Shown here: one piece after another, positions 52,929-63,627 of the stretch
Layout of the letters: every line of letters begins with the position of its first letter
How positions within the stretch are numbered: the stretch's first letter is position 1
Source: Bacteroidota bacterium
GTDB taxonomy: Bacteria > Bacteroidota > Bacteroidia > Chitinophagales > LD1
Length of the DNA: 64,000 nt
Reading direction: 5' to 3'
NCBI GenBank assembly: GCA_018267365.1
Contig: JAFDYQ010000003.1
Coordinates: 1 to 64,000 of the forward strand
Notes under the pieces: generated by a model
The model's input: only the letters and a program-made list of their open reading frames with translations
Told to the model about the DNA's origin: nothing
Database searches by the model: none
Program-made: the position numbers and the translations under genes

Positions 52929-53558
52929 CTAAATATCAAAGGAAGGTAGATCAAGCTTCTCCAAACAGTACTTTTGCACAAAATAATAATAGTCATAAGT
53001 GTCAAAAAAATATGTGGATCGTATCTGTTTTTGAATGTACTCCTTGCATTTTAATAGTGCTTCACTATACCTATTTTGAATTACCATCATAGTAAGTATG
53101 GCGTCAGAATACTGTTGTTCTTTCTGCATTCCTAGAATCTCTAAAAAATCGTCGTAAGTTTTTATTTTTTCAATATTCTGATCACAAAGAGATTGTAGAT
53201 TTTCAAATAACTTTGGAAGCTTGAGAATCATATCCTCAATATCCGAAAATTGGATGCTGAAACTTCCTATAGCAACCGGTGGCATCACATATATGCCGAC
53301 ACTCCGGAAGCTCAGTGGAAGCTTTTTATTATTTTCTAATTGAGGAACAATAGTCCAAAAGTATTCGTCAATAGCCATAGGTTTGCACAGCACTATTCCT
53401 ACCCATACATTCTCTTTATAATTCTTAATAAACATAAGCTCATAGAAGAATTTGTTATATACTTTGAAAGCGCTATGAGCATTAAATTTCCATCCCTTAG
53501 ACTTGGCAATAGATTTTATTTGATTAATTCCTGCTTTTTTTATCGGAGACTCAGCCAT
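52929..53558 (-). CDS. Hypothetical protein, AT-rich
   Basis: A 209-residue cytoplasmic protein with no signal peptide or membrane segment. It starts with a Lys-rich helix (KKAGINQIKSIAKSKGW), has aromatic-rich strands (FWTIVPQLE, FRSVGIYVMPPV) in the middle, and ends in Tyr-rich helices (FFDTYDYYYFVQKY). I do not recognise a family; a loose DUF4304-like layout is possible. The gene is much more AT-rich than the flanking genes, so it may have been acquired. It lies between the T9SS metallophosphoesterase and the rpoC promoter. Confidence 0.55.
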   Translation of the reverse strand: MAESPIKKAGINQIKSIAKSKGWKFNAHSAFKVYNKFFYELMFIKNYKENVWVGIVLCKPMAIDEYFWTIVPQLENNKKLPLSFRSVGIYVMPPVAIGSFSIQFSDIEDMILKLPKLFENLQSLCDQNIEKIKTYDDFLEILGMQKEQQYSDAILTMMVIQNRYSEALLKCKEYIQKQIRSTYFFDTYDYYYFVQKYCLEKLDLPSFDI

Positions 53559-53683
53559 ATTAGTTCTTTGATGTCAATATAAGTAAAGTAGCTGATGCTG
53601 TCTGGAGATGGAGGTAGGGTGGAGGGAGTGGTTATACAGACCTACCCCTTTTAACAACCCTTAAGACCTTATTATAAGCCCTG

Positions 53684-53715
53684 TTTGGAAAATCAGACAG
53701 TATCGCCTATCTTTG
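53684..53715 (+). promoter_or_regulatory. rpoC promoter, Bacteroidota type
   Basis: TTTG (53684-53687), 20 bases, then TATCTTTG (53708-53715), a full match to TAnnTTTG. This would give an rpoC leader of about 70 bases and shows that rpoC is read from its own promoter here. Confidence 0.75.
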
Positions 53716-53794
53716 GCACTCCAAATTTTTGGAAAGTAGTGTCATGTTCCCTTTCGGGTAGGCACTGTTATCACTCAAAACATAAAGATTCTGC

Positions 53795-56700
53795 ATGGCT
53801 AAAAAGCAAGAGCAGCGGAGATTGGACTTTTCCAAGATCACGATCACGCTGGCGTCGCCTGACGCAATTCTCAGCCGTTCACACGGTGAGATCAAAAAAC
53901 CAGAAACCATCAACTACCGTACGTACAAGCCTGAGATGGAGGGCCTGTTTTGCGAGCGTGTATTCGGCCCTACCAAGGACTACGAGTGCTACTGCGGCAA
54001 GTACAAGCGTATCCGCTACAAAGGCATCGTGTGCGACCGCTGCGGTGTGGAGGTGACTGAGAAGAAAGTACGCCGTGAGCGCATGGGCCACATCAAGCTC
54101 ACCGTGCCTATCGTACACATCTGGTACTTCAAATCCCTGCCAAACAAGATCGGCTACCTGCTGGGTATGAGCTCCAAGAAGCTCGAGAGCGTGGTCTACT
54201 ACGAGCGCTACATAGTGGTACAGCCGGGTAAGGCTGCCAAGGGCGTACTCGTACAAACCGAGAAGGGAGAGGAAACTAAAAACCTCAACTACCTCGACCT
54301 GATCACAGAGGAGGAGTATCTGTCCGTATTTGACAATGAAGAATTTAAGAATAACCACCTGCTGAGCGACGATGATCCGGACAAGTTCATCGCACGCATG
54401 GGTGCTGATGCGGTCAAGGACCTCCTGAGCCGTATCAACCTGGACGACCTCTCATTCAGCCTGCGTCACGCAGCTGCCACGGAGACCAGCCGCCAGCGTA
54501 AGGCAGAGGCCCTGAAGCGTCTGAGCGTAGTGGAGTCATTCCGCGAGGCCAATGAGCACCATGAGAATAAGCCTGAGTGGATGGTCGTGCAGTACCTGCC
54601 GGTGATACCACCTGAGCTGCGTCCGCTCGTACCACTGGATGGCGGCCGTTTCGCATCCTCTGACCTGAATGACCTCTATCGCCGTGTTATTATCCGTAAC
54701 AACCGTCTCAAGCGTCTGATCGAGATCAAGGCCCCTGAGGTGATCCTGCGTAATGAGAAGCGTATGCTCCAGGAGGCCGTAGACAGCCTCTTTGACAACT
54801 CGCGTAAGTCTAACGCCGTGAAGGCAGAAGGCGGCCGCGCACTGAAGTCTCTCTCTGATGTACTGAAGGGCAAACAAGGCCGCTTCCGTCAAAACCTCCT
54901 CGGTAAGCGTGTGGACTACTCTGGCCGTTCGGTCATCGTGGTAGGCCCGGATCTGAAGCTGCATGAGTGCGGCCTGCCTAAGGATATGGCAGCCGAGCTC
55001 TTCAAGCCATTTATCATCAGGAAACTGATAGAGAGAGGTATCGTAAAGACTGTAAAATCAGCTAAGAAACTGGTAGATAAGAAGGAAGGCGTGATCTGGG
55101 ATATCCTGGAGAACATCCTGAAGGGACACCCTATCCTTCTGAACCGTGCCCCTACACTCCACAGGCTTTCTATCCAGGCGTTCCTGCCTAAGCTGGTAGA
55201 AGGTAAGGCGATCCAGCTGCACCCACTCGTTTGCTCGGCATTCAACGCCGACTTTGACGGTGACCAGATGGCGGTACACGTACCACTGAGCAATGCTGCG
55301 ATCATCGAGGCTCAGCTCCTCATGCTCGCCAGCCACAATATCCTCAACCCGCAAAACGGTACACCTATCACCCTGCCATCTCAGGACATGGTGCTCGGTC
55401 TGTACTACATGACCAAGGAGCGCCGCTCTGTAGGTGACAATAAGGTGAAGGGCGAAGGCCTGACCTTCTACGGTGCTGAGGAGGCAGTCATAGCATTCAA
55501 CGAAGGCCGTGTAGAACTGCACGCTGTAGTGAAATGCCGTGTACGCGTGAAGAATGAAAACCACAAGCTGGTGACCAAGGTGATCGAGACTACTGTAGGC
55601 CGTATCATCGTAAACCAGGCTGTGCCGGAGCGCGTAGGATATGTAAACAAACTGCTGGGCAAGAAGCAGCTGAAGGATGTCATCGGCCAGATCCTGGCAG
55701 AGACAGATATCCCTACTACTGCACGCTTCCTGGATGATATCAAGAAACTTGGCTTTACCTATTCATTCCGTGGTGGTCTGTCTTTCAACCTGAAGGACGT
55801 GGTCGTACCGGACCTGAAAGAAAAGCTGGTGAAAGAAGCAAACGCCAAGGTAGACGAGATCACCGAGTCATACCAGATGGGCTTCATCACTGACAAGGAG
55901 CGCTTCAACCAGGTAGTAGATATCTGGACCGCTACGGATAACAGGCTGACCAACTCCCTCATGAAGCAGATCAGCGAAGACCGTCAGGGCTTCAACTCTG
56001 TATTCATGATGCTGGACTCAGGTGCCCGTGGTAGCAAGGCGCAGATCAAGCAGCTCTCCGGTATGCGGGGTCTGATGGCCAAGCCGCGTAAGTCTGGCTC
56101 TACAGGCAATGAGGTAATCGAGAACCCGGTACTTTCAAACTTTAAGGAAGGCCTCTCCGTACTCGAGTACTTCATCTCTACTCACGGTGCCCGTAAGGGT
56201 CTCTCTGATACGGCCCTCAAGACGGCTGATGCGGGATACCTGACACGTCGTCTCGTAGACGTAGCACAGGACGTAGTGATAGCAGACGAAGACTGTGGTA
56301 CCCTGCGCGGTATCACTATCTCAGCGCTGAAAGATGGCGATGATATAGTAGAGCCACTGACAGACCGTATCCTCGGCCGCGCCTCTCTGCAGGATATCTA
56401 CCATCCGGAGAATGACGAACTGCTGGTGGAAGCGGGACAAGAGATAAATGAGTTTACCGCCCGTATCATAGCAGAGGCTGGTGTGGAAGAAGTAGAAATA
56501 CGCTCCGTACTGACCTGCGAGAGCAAGAAGGGCGTATGCGTGAAGTGCTACGGCCGCAACCTGACCAACAACCGTACTGCTGAGACCGGTGATGCTGTAG
56601 GTATCATCGCAGCGCAGTCTATCGGTGAGCCGGGTACACAGCTGACACTCCGTACCTTCCACGTGGGTGGTATCGCCTCCATGAGCGCTACTGAGTCACA

Positions 56701-58138
56701 GCTCACAGCCAAGTTTGACGGTGTGGTAGTATTTGATGGTGTACGTACCATCGCCACTACAGACGAGTCTGGCGAGAAAGTGAATGTGGTGATAGGCCGT
56801 ACCGGCGAGGTACGTATCGTGAAGGAAGATAATCCTGACAAGGTGCTCATCTCAAATCACATCCCATACGGTTCATTCATCTATGTGAAGGATGGCAAGC
56901 CGGTGAAGAAGGGTGAGGTGATATGCAAGTGGGATCCGTACAACAACGTGATCGTGTCTGAAGTAGCCGGCAAGGTGAAGTTTGAACACATCATAGAAAA
57001 CGTGACCTACCGCGATGAGATGGATGAGCAGACAGGCCACCGCGAGAAGGTGATCATCGAGACCAAGGATAAGACCAAGATACCAACCATCCTCGTAGAG
57101 GCGGGCAAGGAAGGCAAGCAATACAACGTGCCTGTAGGCAGCCACATCGTGATAGAAAACGGTGAGTCTGTGAAACAAGGTCAGATCCTGGCCAAGATCC
57201 CGCGTGTGATGGGCAAGGTGAAGGATATCACCGGTGGTCTGCCACGTGTCACGGAGCTCTTTGAGGCGCGTAACCCATCTAACCCTGCTACTGTAGCAGA
57301 GATCGACGGTGTGGTACGTTTCGGTGGTATCAAGCGTGGTAACCGTGAGATCATCATCGAGAGCCGTGAGGGTGAAACCAAAAAATACCTCGTGCCGCTG
57401 TCCAAGCATATCCTCGTGCAGGAGCAGGACTTCGTACGTGCCGGTACACCGCTCTCTGACGGTGCTATCACGCCGAGCGATATCCTCTATATCAAAGGAC
57501 CATTTGCCGTACAGGAATACCTGGTAAATGAGATCCAGGAGGTATACCGCCTGCAGGGTATCAAGATCAATGACAAGCACATCGAAGTGATCGTACGCCA
57601 GATGATGAGCAAGATGATCATAGACGATCCGGGTGACACGAAGTGTCTGGAGGGTGAGTCAGTGAATAAGTTTGAGCTGCTCGCTATCAATGATGAGCTG
57701 TTTGACAAGAAGGTGATCACTCAGGCAGAAGACTCTGAGACGCTGAAGCCGGGCCAGATCGTATCTCTGCGCCGTGTACGTGAGGAGAACTCCATACTGC
57801 GCCGTGCAGATAAGAAGCTGGTAGAATACAGGGATGCATTCCCTGCTACGGCTACACCGCAGCTGCAGGGTATCACCCGTGCGTCACTCTCTACTGAGTC
57901 ATGGATCTCGGCAGCTTCCTTCCAGGAGACTACCAAGGTACTCTCATCCGCATCGATCGCGGCCAAGCAGGACTTCCTCGAAGGCCTGAAGGAAAACGTG
58001 ATCGTGGGCAAGAGGATACCTGCAGGTACAGGCCAGCGCAGATTTGATCATATGATCGTGACTAATCAGGAGGACATAGACCGCCTGAACAGCAGCGCTC
58101 CTAAGAAAGAGGAGAGCGGCATCGAGCTGATAGGATAG
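53795..58138 (+). CDS. rpoC: DNA-directed RNA polymerase beta' subunit
   Basis: The largest RNA polymerase subunit, 1447 residues. The N-terminal zinc ribbon is shown by [14 protein letters not shown] and VCDRCGVEV (about residues 67-90). The catalytic loop [12 protein letters not shown] lies near residue 484, with the three Asp that hold the active-site Mg. The second Cys cluster is [13 protein letters not shown]. The bridge-helix and trigger-loop region is [24 protein letters not shown] in variant form ([20 protein letters not shown]). Length is usual for Bacteroidota. Codon use is strongly biased to CGT, GGT and C-ending codons, as in highly expressed genes. No rpoB, rplJ or rplL lies upstream: the gene before it is on the other strand. 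Confidence 0.98.
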   Translation: MAKKQEQRRLDFSKITITLASPDAILSRSHGEIKKPETINYRTYKPEMEGLFCERVFGPTKDYECYCGKYKRIRYKGIVCDRCGVEVTEKKVRRERMGHIKLTVPIVHIWYFKSLPNKIGYLLGMSSKKLESVVYYERYIVVQPGKAAKGVLVQTEKGEETKNLNYLDLITEEEYLSVFDNEEFKNNHLLSDDDPDKFIARMGADAVKDLLSRINLDDLSFSLRHAAATETSRQRKAEALKRLSVVESFREANEHHENKPEWMVVQYLPVIPPELRPLVPLDGGRFASSDLNDLYRRVIIRNNRLKRLIEIKAPEVILRNEKRMLQEAVDSLFDNSRKSNAVKAEGGRALKSLSDVLKGKQGRFRQNLLGKRVDYSGRSVIVVGPDLKLHECGLPKDMAAELFKPFIIRKLIERGIVKTVKSAKKLVDKKEGVIWDILENILKGHPILLNRAPTLHRLSIQAFLPKLVEGKAIQLHPLVCSAFNADFDGDQMAVHVPLSNAAIIEAQLLMLASHNILNPQNGTPITLPSQDMVLGLYYMTKERRSVGDNKVKGEGLTFYGAEEAVIAFNEGRVELHAVVKCRVRVKNENHKLVTKVIETTVGRIIVNQAVPERVGYVNKLLGKKQLKDVIGQILAETDIPTTARFLDDIKKLGFTYSFRGGLSFNLKDVVVPDLKEKLVKEANAKVDEITESYQMGFITDKERFNQVVDIWTATDNRLTNSLMKQISEDRQGFNSVFMMLDSGARGSKAQIKQLSGMRGLMAKPRKSGSTGNEVIENPVLSNFKEGLSVLEYFISTHGARKGLSDTALKTADAGYLTRRLVDVAQDVVIADEDCGTLRGITISALKDGDDIVEPLTDRILGRASLQDIYHPENDELLVEAGQEINEFTARIIAEAGVEEVEIRSVLTCESKKGVCVKCYGRNLTNNRTAETGDAVGIIAAQSIGEPGTQLTLRTFHVGGIASMSATESQLTAKFDGVVVFDGVRTIATTDESGEKVNVVIGRTGEVRIVKEDNPDKVLISNHIPYGSFIYVKDGKPVKKGEVICKWDPYNNVIVSEVAGKVKFEHIIENVTYRDEMDEQTGHREKVIIETKDKTKIPTILVEAGKEGKQYNVPVGSHIVIENGESVKQGQILAKIPRVMGKVKDITGGLPRVTELFEARNPSNPATVAEIDGVVRFGGIKRGNREIIIESREGETKKYLVPLSKHILVQEQDFVRAGTPLSDGAITPSDILYIKGPFAVQEYLVNEIQEVYRLQGIKINDKHIEVIVRQMMSKMIIDDPGDTKCLEGESVNKFELLAINDELFDKKVITQAEDSETLKPGQIVSLRRVREENSILRRADKKLVEYRDAFPATATPQLQGITRASLSTESWISAASFQETTKVLSSASIAAKQDFLEGLKENVIVGKRIPAGTGQRRFDHMIVTNQEDIDRLNSSAPKKEESGIELIG

Positions 58139-58191
58139 TTCTGGTGGCTGTTGGCTGGCGACAGTTGGCAGGTACTTTGAATAAAATAGAT

Positions 58192-58227
58192 ACTCCCGTC
58201 TGATGATTCAGGCGGGAGTTTTTTTAT
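58192..58227 (+). terminator. Rho-independent terminator after rpoC
   Basis: The stem ACTCCCG-CTGA pairs with TCAG-CGGGAGT around a short loop and is followed by TTTTTTTA, about 55 bases past the rpoC stop. Confidence 0.88.
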
Positions 58228-58229
58228 GT

Positions 58230-58300
58230 CTTGTTCACGCTTGTTCGCGGTAGCTATGAGCGTGAACAGCGTGAACAGAATGAATAAGTGTAAACAAGCG
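58230..58300. repeat. GTTCACG/CGTGAAC palindromic repeat, copy C
   Basis: TTGTTCACGCTTGTTCGCGG on the left and GCGTGAACAGCGTGAACAG on the right, immediately after the rpoC terminator. Same family as copies A and B. Confidence 0.7.
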
Positions 58301-58362
58301 CTAACACCTGGGAAGCATATGGCGGATAGAGGCTCATAGAGGACTATATGACAGATTGGTAT

Positions 58363-58980
58363 TTAAAAGCAGGCGTTGTATTTCTTTACGATGCCTTCGT
58401 AATCTTCGAAGTTGAAGCCCGGCTGTTCAGACTCCTGCATCAGTGAAGGACATTTGTCAAAGAGTTTTTTGAAAACGCGGCTGAGAGGAGTGCTACCTAC
58501 TGCATAGGGCAGTGGTTTATCTTTGACCGTGATCTCTGTCCACTGCCGCCATTGGCCTGGCTGTACAGTAGTCTTCCAGTTTCTGATGCCATCTACTCCC
58601 GCGGGGCCGAGGCTGCTAAAGTGGTGGTAGATATTTCCTGCTATGACATACATCTGTGCGTAGGGCCCGTCTGCCAGCATTTGTACTAGCTTATTGCCAC
58701 CTATCACACGCTTGTTTGTGTACTTGACATCGCCTGTGATCACGTACGCGATATCCTTGTTTTGAATTTTCTCTTTTGTCTTATCTGCATGGATGATGAA
58801 GGTGTGCCAGGTGTTGATATTAGCCTGCACATTGAAGAGCACAGTGATCGATTCATCATCTATCGTGCCTGTCACGATCTTGCCATCAGTGAGTATCAGT
58901 GTATCAATAGGTCTGGTTTCAGCCTTGGTGCCGAGTGCGAGCAGGCATAGCAGCGGCAGTAGTAGTTTTCTCATGTTCAT
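58363..58980 (-). CDS. Exported protein of unknown function
   Basis: I start at Met-Asn-Met-Arg (58980), giving about 205 residues; an ATG nine codons earlier is also in frame. There is a signal peptide (LLLPLLCLLALGTKAE). The mature part begins TLILTDGKIVTGTIDDESITVLF, a pattern also seen in small beta-rich domains of Bacteroidota exported proteins. HADKTKEKIQNKDIAYV follows, as in proteins where a locally conserved valine-rich strand is followed by VIGGNKLVQML. The C-terminal third is helical with two Cys. I recognise no family. Its role cannot be inferred from the neighbours. Confidence 0.65.
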   Translation of the reverse strand: MNMRKLLLPLLCLLALGTKAETRPIDTLILTDGKIVTGTIDDESITVLFNVQANINTWHTFIIHADKTKEKIQNKDIAYVITGDVKYTNKRVIGGNKLVQMLADGPYAQMYVIAGNIYHHFSSLGPAGVDGIRNWKTTVQPGQWRQWTEITVKDKPLPYAVGSTPLSRVFKKLFDKCPSLMQESEQPGFNFEDYEGIVKKYNACF

Positions 58981-59031
58981 TGTTTTTTTCAAAACTAATA
59001 AAAACATTGACGTAGCGAATGAAATCGTGTT

Positions 59032-59877
59032 TTACTTCGCAAAGGCGCCGATAGCCCGTGCATACTCTACCGGTACCTCTAGCTGTGGGAAGTGGCCACT
59101 CGTGCGCAGCTCCGTGACCTGGTAGCCGGGTACTTCCTTTTGCCAGCGGGTCAGGTATTCTTTTGCAGAAAAGAACTTATCACGCATGCCCCATACGATC
59201 TGTCCCGGCAGGTGTAGCTTGTGAAACTTGGTCAGCGTCTCATTGTAGAATTTACCTGAGCGAAGCATCTCCATCATCAGGATATAGTTAGCATAGCGGT
59301 CATCGGGCGTTTGGTGTACCATGAGAAAGGTGCCCTCATACTTGCGATATATGTGGCGATCAGCAAAAGCACTGGCCGCCATGACCTTCACGGAGAAGCC
59401 TTTATCCAGGTAAAGCCAGCGGCCTATTCTGCCATCCATAAGGGACAGCCCGCGGGCCGCACTGCTTTCATTGAGATCCCAGCAGAAGGTATTGGTGAGG
59501 GTCACAGAGCTGATGCGCTCAGGTATCTCTACCGCTGCTCGTAGGCCTATAGGGCCACCGAGGTCATGTACTACCAGGTGTATATCAGACAGGTCCAGCT
59601 CGCGTATGAAATGCACCAGCCGCTGGGAATGAGCCAGTGGTGTCAGGGCGGCTCTGCCGTCGCGCTCGGACCGGCCAAAGCCCAGATGGTCCGGTACGAT
59701 ACACCTGTAGCTGCTACTGAGCTGGGATATGAGCGGGGCATAGAGTGCAGACCACTCCGGTATGCCATGTACGAAAAGGATGGTCTTGCCGGACCCTTCG
59801 TCCCGATAGTGCATCTGGCGGCCATGTATAGAGATAAAGTGCGAGGCAGCGGAGGGGATAGTCTGAGAGGAAGGCAT
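59032..59877 (-). CDS. Alpha/beta hydrolase with Asp nucleophile (haloalkane dehalogenase/epoxide hydrolase-like)
   Basis: A 281-residue alpha/beta-hydrolase with no signal peptide. It has the oxyanion motif FVHGIPEWS, and a nucleophile elbow VVHDLGGPIG in which Asp105 takes the nucleophile place. This is as in haloalkane dehalogenases and epoxide hydrolases rather than esterases, which have Ser. The catalytic His is in TSGHFPQLEVP, and the acid probably in GMRDKFF. The cap domain is short and helical. HGIPEW instead of the dehalogenase HGNPTW leaves the halide-binding pair unclear, so an epoxide hydrolase or related activity is also possible. It is 31 bases after the AAA+ gene on the same strand. 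Confidence 0.8.
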   Translation of the reverse strand: MPSSQTIPSAASHFISIHGRQMHYRDEGSGKTILFVHGIPEWSALYAPLISQLSSSYRCIVPDHLGFGRSERDGRAALTPLAHSQRLVHFIRELDLSDIHLVVHDLGGPIGLRAAVEIPERISSVTLTNTFCWDLNESSAARGLSLMDGRIGRWLYLDKGFSVKVMAASAFADRHIYRKYEGTFLMVHQTPDDRYANYILMMEMLRSGKFYNETLTKFHKLHLPGQIVWGMRDKFFSAKEYLTRWQKEVPGYQVTELRTSGHFPQLEVPVEYARAIGAFAK

Positions 59878-59908
59878 TGGACTTTGAGTTTAAGAGTCTT
59901 CTACGCTA

Positions 59909-62482
59909 TCAATATTTAAAACCGAGGCCCTTCTTTTTGCCATCTTCCATGCGGAGGTCGGAGAGGTCTTCCAGCGTGATACTCTCCAGCATCTCAGGTG
60001 TGCGGGCGGCCTTTTCTATCCCAGCCAGGCGTAGGTTCTGATTCTGTATGATGTCTTGTACCATTTTCCGTATTTCCCGGGCATTACCAAAGTATTTGTC
60101 ACGTGTCTCGTACAGATGCTTTACATACTTCTGCAGATAGTCATAGGCGGCATCGGTGAGGCGCACCTTCTCAGAGCGGAAAAGATTGATTGCTATTTTG
60201 AAGAGCTCTTCGTGCGTATAGTCACTGAACGTATAAATCCGGTCAAAGCGAGATTTGAGGCCGGGATTGCTCTCCAGAAACCTATTCATCGGCTCGGTAT
60301 AGCCTGCTACGATCACAGCAAAATCCCCCCGCATATCCTCCATGCGCTTTAGTAGCGTCTCTATCGCCTCACGGCCAAAATCATTGCCCTCACTGAGTGC
60401 ATATGCCTCATCTATAAAGAGTACACCTCCTTTGGCCTCACGTATCTTCTCGTCTGTCTTGATCGCTGTCTGGCCTACATAGCCTGCCACCAGCCCCTGC
60501 TTGTCCAGCTCTATCATGTGGCCCCGCTCCAGCAGCCCCAGGGCCTTGAATATTTTGCCCATGATACGTGCCACAGTGGTCTTGCCTGTACCGGGATTGC
60601 CCAGAAAAACGGTATGCAGTGAGAACTTATTAAGCACGTCCTTGCCTATATCATTGTAGAATCGGATGAGCTTTACCAGCTCATTGATCTCGTTTTTGAT
60701 ATTATCTATTCCTACCAGCTCATTTAGCTCGTCCATGGCGCTCTGCAGCAGACGTTCATTGATGGTGATATGGTATTTCTTTTTGTCCCGCTGCTTGAAT
60801 ACCAGCTCTATATCCTCCTTCTCTATTGTGCTCAGTGCTTCTTTACTGGCATCCTTGAGGTCTGGTTGCTTCATCATGCGTAGGCCGAGGTTCATCTTGG
60901 CCTCTTCGATGAGGCTGATAGCATACCGCGCGTTACCAAATGTACGGTCACGGTTTCTAAAGCCCTCCATGAGTTGCTCACCCAGATACGCGCTCGCATC
61001 ATCGGTCAATATAACATTGCGGTCCAGTGCCGCCTTGATGGCTATGGCGTGCAGCTCGTCCGGTGTGAAATCCTCAAAGTGGAAGTAATTTGCGATACGG
61101 GATTTCAGGCCCGGATTGGACTTGAGAAAAGTCTCCATCTCTTTGGGATATCCGGCAAACATGATCGCTATATCACCGGTGCCATCACTCATTTCTTTGA
61201 TCAGTACTTCTATAGCCTCTTTGCCAAAGTCTTTTGCGTCCTCACCCTCTCGGGAGAGTGCATAGGCCTCATCTATAAATAGTATTCCACCTTTTGCCTC
61301 TTCCAGCACTTTTTTCACTTTGGGGGCGGTCTGGCCTATGTATTCGCCTATCAGGTGTGACCTGTCTACTTCCTTCACGTGGCCTTTGCTGAGCAGGCCC
61401 ATTGATTTGTATATCTGCCCCAGGCGCTTTACCACGGTTGTTTTGCCAGTCCCCGGGTTTCCTACAAAGACCGAGTGCAGGTTGATGCTCTCAGAGTCGT
61501 TGAAGCCGCGCTCTTTGCGGATCTTGAGGAAATTGAGATAGGAAATGTGATTAGTGATTTCCTTTTTCAACTCGTCCAGGCCTACCAGCTCGCCGAGGCG
61601 CAGCAGCTGCATATCCAGGGTCTCCTCAGGCTCGTCGGGCGTAGCGATGGCTATGTGCGGATGCGGTATATGCTCTATATCTACATCGCCCTCTACATCA
61701 TCTTCGCCGGTGGTGAGGTGCAGGATGGCTATCACGCAGTCCATAAAGGTGATCTCAAGACGATAGTTGCTGTCCTTCCACGTGCCGGGGGTATCGTTTC
61801 CCCAGCCTTCATTGAAGGTGATCTGCTCATGCTCTTCACCCTTTACCTTGCGGAAACGTTCGATACGGGCTTTGAGCAGGCCGGCTGCGTTGTACCAGTT
61901 GAATACGATCTCGCAGTTCCATGGTTTTAGCAGCTTATTCTGCGCCAGAAACTCAATATAAAGATACTGTGTATGCTCACGGTCTATGGTGCGGAGATAG
62001 ACTTTGTGGTCATTATTCACTGCATTGTAGTCGCCGGTAAAGAAGCGCACAGACTTGACATCAAAGTACGGGTTATTCTGTAGTGTCACTGCACCGGCGT
62101 TTTCTACAAAGAAATGGCGGCTGCCCACCAGTTCCTCATCTATATATGCCTCCCAGCTATATTCACCCTCAGCCCAGAAAGTGCCTGCATTGGCAGTGCC
62201 CCAGCCTTTATTGACATAGACTACATTCTCATCCAGGCGCACCTTGCGTCGCTCCTCCTGGTTGCATATTTCTCGCTTCTCAGTGCCCGTATGGGCGTAT
62301 GCCTTGATCCGTATATGAGCCTCCCAGTCGGCCTCATCAAAGAGCTTATTGTAAAAAGCCAGCTCAGCAGAGACATAGGTCAGTTCACTTTTGTCATACA
62401 CTGTACGGTATTCGCGGGTACGGTTGGCCAGCCACTCGTCAGAGGCGAATATCTTCAGGGTCTTAAATTTATAGTTCTTCAT
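59909..62482 (-). CDS. Double AAA+ ATPase (CbbX/SpoVK type) with repeated N-terminal beta domain
   Basis: An 857-residue protein. The first 265 residues hold two related beta-type units, each ending in a Gly-Trp-Gly block: [13 protein letters not shown] then [16 protein letters not shown] (91-126), and [12 protein letters not shown] then [15 protein letters not shown] (224-256). Two AAA+ modules of the CbbX/SpoVK/EccA class follow. Walker A motifs are GNPGTGKTT at 341-349 and 628-636. Walker B motifs are [12 protein letters not shown] (398-409) and [12 protein letters not shown] (685-696). Both have the NPGLKSR arginine-finger region. Both modules look active. These ATPases act as ring remodellers. 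The N-terminal domains should bind the client, which is unknown. Confidence 0.82.
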   Translation of the reverse strand: MKNYKFKTLKIFASDEWLANRTREYRTVYDKSELTYVSAELAFYNKLFDEADWEAHIRIKAYAHTGTEKREICNQEERRKVRLDENVVYVNKGWGTANAGTFWAEGEYSWEAYIDEELVGSRHFFVENAGAVTLQNNPYFDVKSVRFFTGDYNAVNNDHKVYLRTIDREHTQYLYIEFLAQNKLLKPWNCEIVFNWYNAAGLLKARIERFRKVKGEEHEQITFNEGWGNDTPGTWKDSNYRLEITFMDCVIAILHLTTGEDDVEGDVDIEHIPHPHIAIATPDEPEETLDMQLLRLGELVGLDELKKEITNHISYLNFLKIRKERGFNDSESINLHSVFVGNPGTGKTTVVKRLGQIYKSMGLLSKGHVKEVDRSHLIGEYIGQTAPKVKKVLEEAKGGILFIDEAYALSREGEDAKDFGKEAIEVLIKEMSDGTGDIAIMFAGYPKEMETFLKSNPGLKSRIANYFHFEDFTPDELHAIAIKAALDRNVILTDDASAYLGEQLMEGFRNRDRTFGNARYAISLIEEAKMNLGLRMMKQPDLKDASKEALSTIEKEDIELVFKQRDKKKYHITINERLLQSAMDELNELVGIDNIKNEINELVKLIRFYNDIGKDVLNKFSLHTVFLGNPGTGKTTVARIMGKIFKALGLLERGHMIELDKQGLVAGYVGQTAIKTDEKIREAKGGVLFIDEAYALSEGNDFGREAIETLLKRMEDMRGDFAVIVAGYTEPMNRFLESNPGLKSRFDRIYTFSDYTHEELFKIAINLFRSEKVRLTDAAYDYLQKYVKHLYETRDKYFGNAREIRKMVQDIIQNQNLRLAGIEKAARTPEMLESITLEDLSDLRMEDGKKKGLGFKY

Positions 62483-62727
62483 CCGGGGTCTCGTATGCTA
62501 TATAGAGTGAGGCTTTATAGCCGGCGTTGCTTTTCTCACAGCGAAATGCTTGCCAGCAGCCCTTTTTTTTAAATAATTTATACCGCTGACACTAAATTGA
62601 TATGTAAAAACCACATTTTATGCCATAAATATTAACAAAGGCTAAAATACTACCCCGATCATACGCAGTCATGGTTGTATACAGATTTCATGGGGATGCT
62701 GATATAGCTTCCTTATATATTTGAGGG
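62483..62727. other. Intergenic region before the AAA+ gene
   Basis: 245 AT-rich bases between two leftward genes. No terminator or good promoter pair was found. Confidence 0.45.
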
Positions 62728-63627
62728 TCATTGGCTATGAGCCCTGGTGGCGGCAGTCTTCCTGCGCCCGAGAAATGGTACAATCACTATATATAGCGGA
62801 TTGACTGCAAATAACAAGGTGGGAATACTGATATGGGGGAAGAAGATATTCATAAAATACGTAATACCAAGATGCATAGACAGGAGCAATAGTGCGTATA
62901 ACAGGGCGGGACGCCTACCCGTCAGCAGTACTAAAGCACAAAGTTCAAGTAATAGTGATCCCGCTAGTAAAAGTTTCGTAAGCTGTGGGTGCTGGAGGAT
63001 AAACTGTGCACGGGCTATGCCTGCGGCATGGAGCGACGGATCACCGGAGGTATAGTAAGCATAGTCAAAGGATTTTATAATTTGTAGCGTGAGGTAGGGT
63101 GAGTCTGATACCCAGTGCAGCGGTGAGGCCACCAGCTTTGATATAGCAGCAAGGGTATAAACGGCTGCTATAGCCTGCAGGGGAAACTGAAATCTATTGC
63201 GCCTCAGATCCGGTGCGCTGCCCGCATTATAGAGCATATATGCGAGGGATTGTCCCAGCCAGGTGAGTGACATCAGGCCATCGCGTCCCATCACACCGTT
63301 GCTTTCACCTATGGCAAATATAAATATTGATAGTACAAAGATGACTAAAGTAACGAGTGCAATACGTATCTCCAGAACATATAAAGCCATAAGCGCAAAA
63401 AGAATGATGGCTATTGCGATCTTGACCGGCACAAGCATAAGATAATAAGTGCCCGAAAAAGACAAGATGCCGGAAGGATAGGGAGCTGATGCATACTGGA
63501 AGAGCATAGCGGTAGCCTGCAGGTAGTACCATATAGCAAATGATACCTTCAGACATAGCCACTCAGTGTCCCCATACTGCCGTGACCATATTTTACTCCA
63601 CACAGTGTTTATATAGTGTGATTTCAT
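62728..63627 (-). CDS. Polytopic membrane protein, possibly HTTM-like
   Basis: I start at the internal Met of MKSHYINTVWSKIWSR (63627), giving 299 residues. The frame can be read further upstream (to 63735), but that part overlaps the preceding gene. There are about seven to eight membrane helices separated by short loops, with an ESNGVMGRDGLMSLTW loop and a final IVIVPFLGRRK tail. The layout recalls HTTM (vitamin-K-carboxylase-like) membrane proteins, but I see no decisive motif. It overlaps the upstream gene by 35 bases on the same strand, so the two are likely co-expressed and may form one membrane complex. Confidence 0.5.
   Translation of the reverse strand: MKSHYINTVWSKIWSRQYGDTEWLCLKVSFAIWYYLQATAMLFQYASAPYPSGILSFSGTYYLMLVPVKIAIAIILFALMALYVLEIRIALVTLVIFVLSIFIFAIGESNGVMGRDGLMSLTWLGQSLAYMLYNAGSAPDLRRNRFQFPLQAIAAVYTLAAISKLVASPLHWVSDSPYLTLQIIKSFDYAYYTSGDPSLHAAGIARAQFILQHPQLTKLLLAGSLLLELCALVLLTGRRPALLYALLLLSMHLGITYFMNIFFPHISIPTLLFAVNPLYIVIVPFLGRRKTAATRAHSQ

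Noticed and set aside
59032-59877. Alpha/beta hydrolase as a serine lipase/esterase
   Set aside because: The nucleophile place is Asp (VVHDLGG), not Ser.
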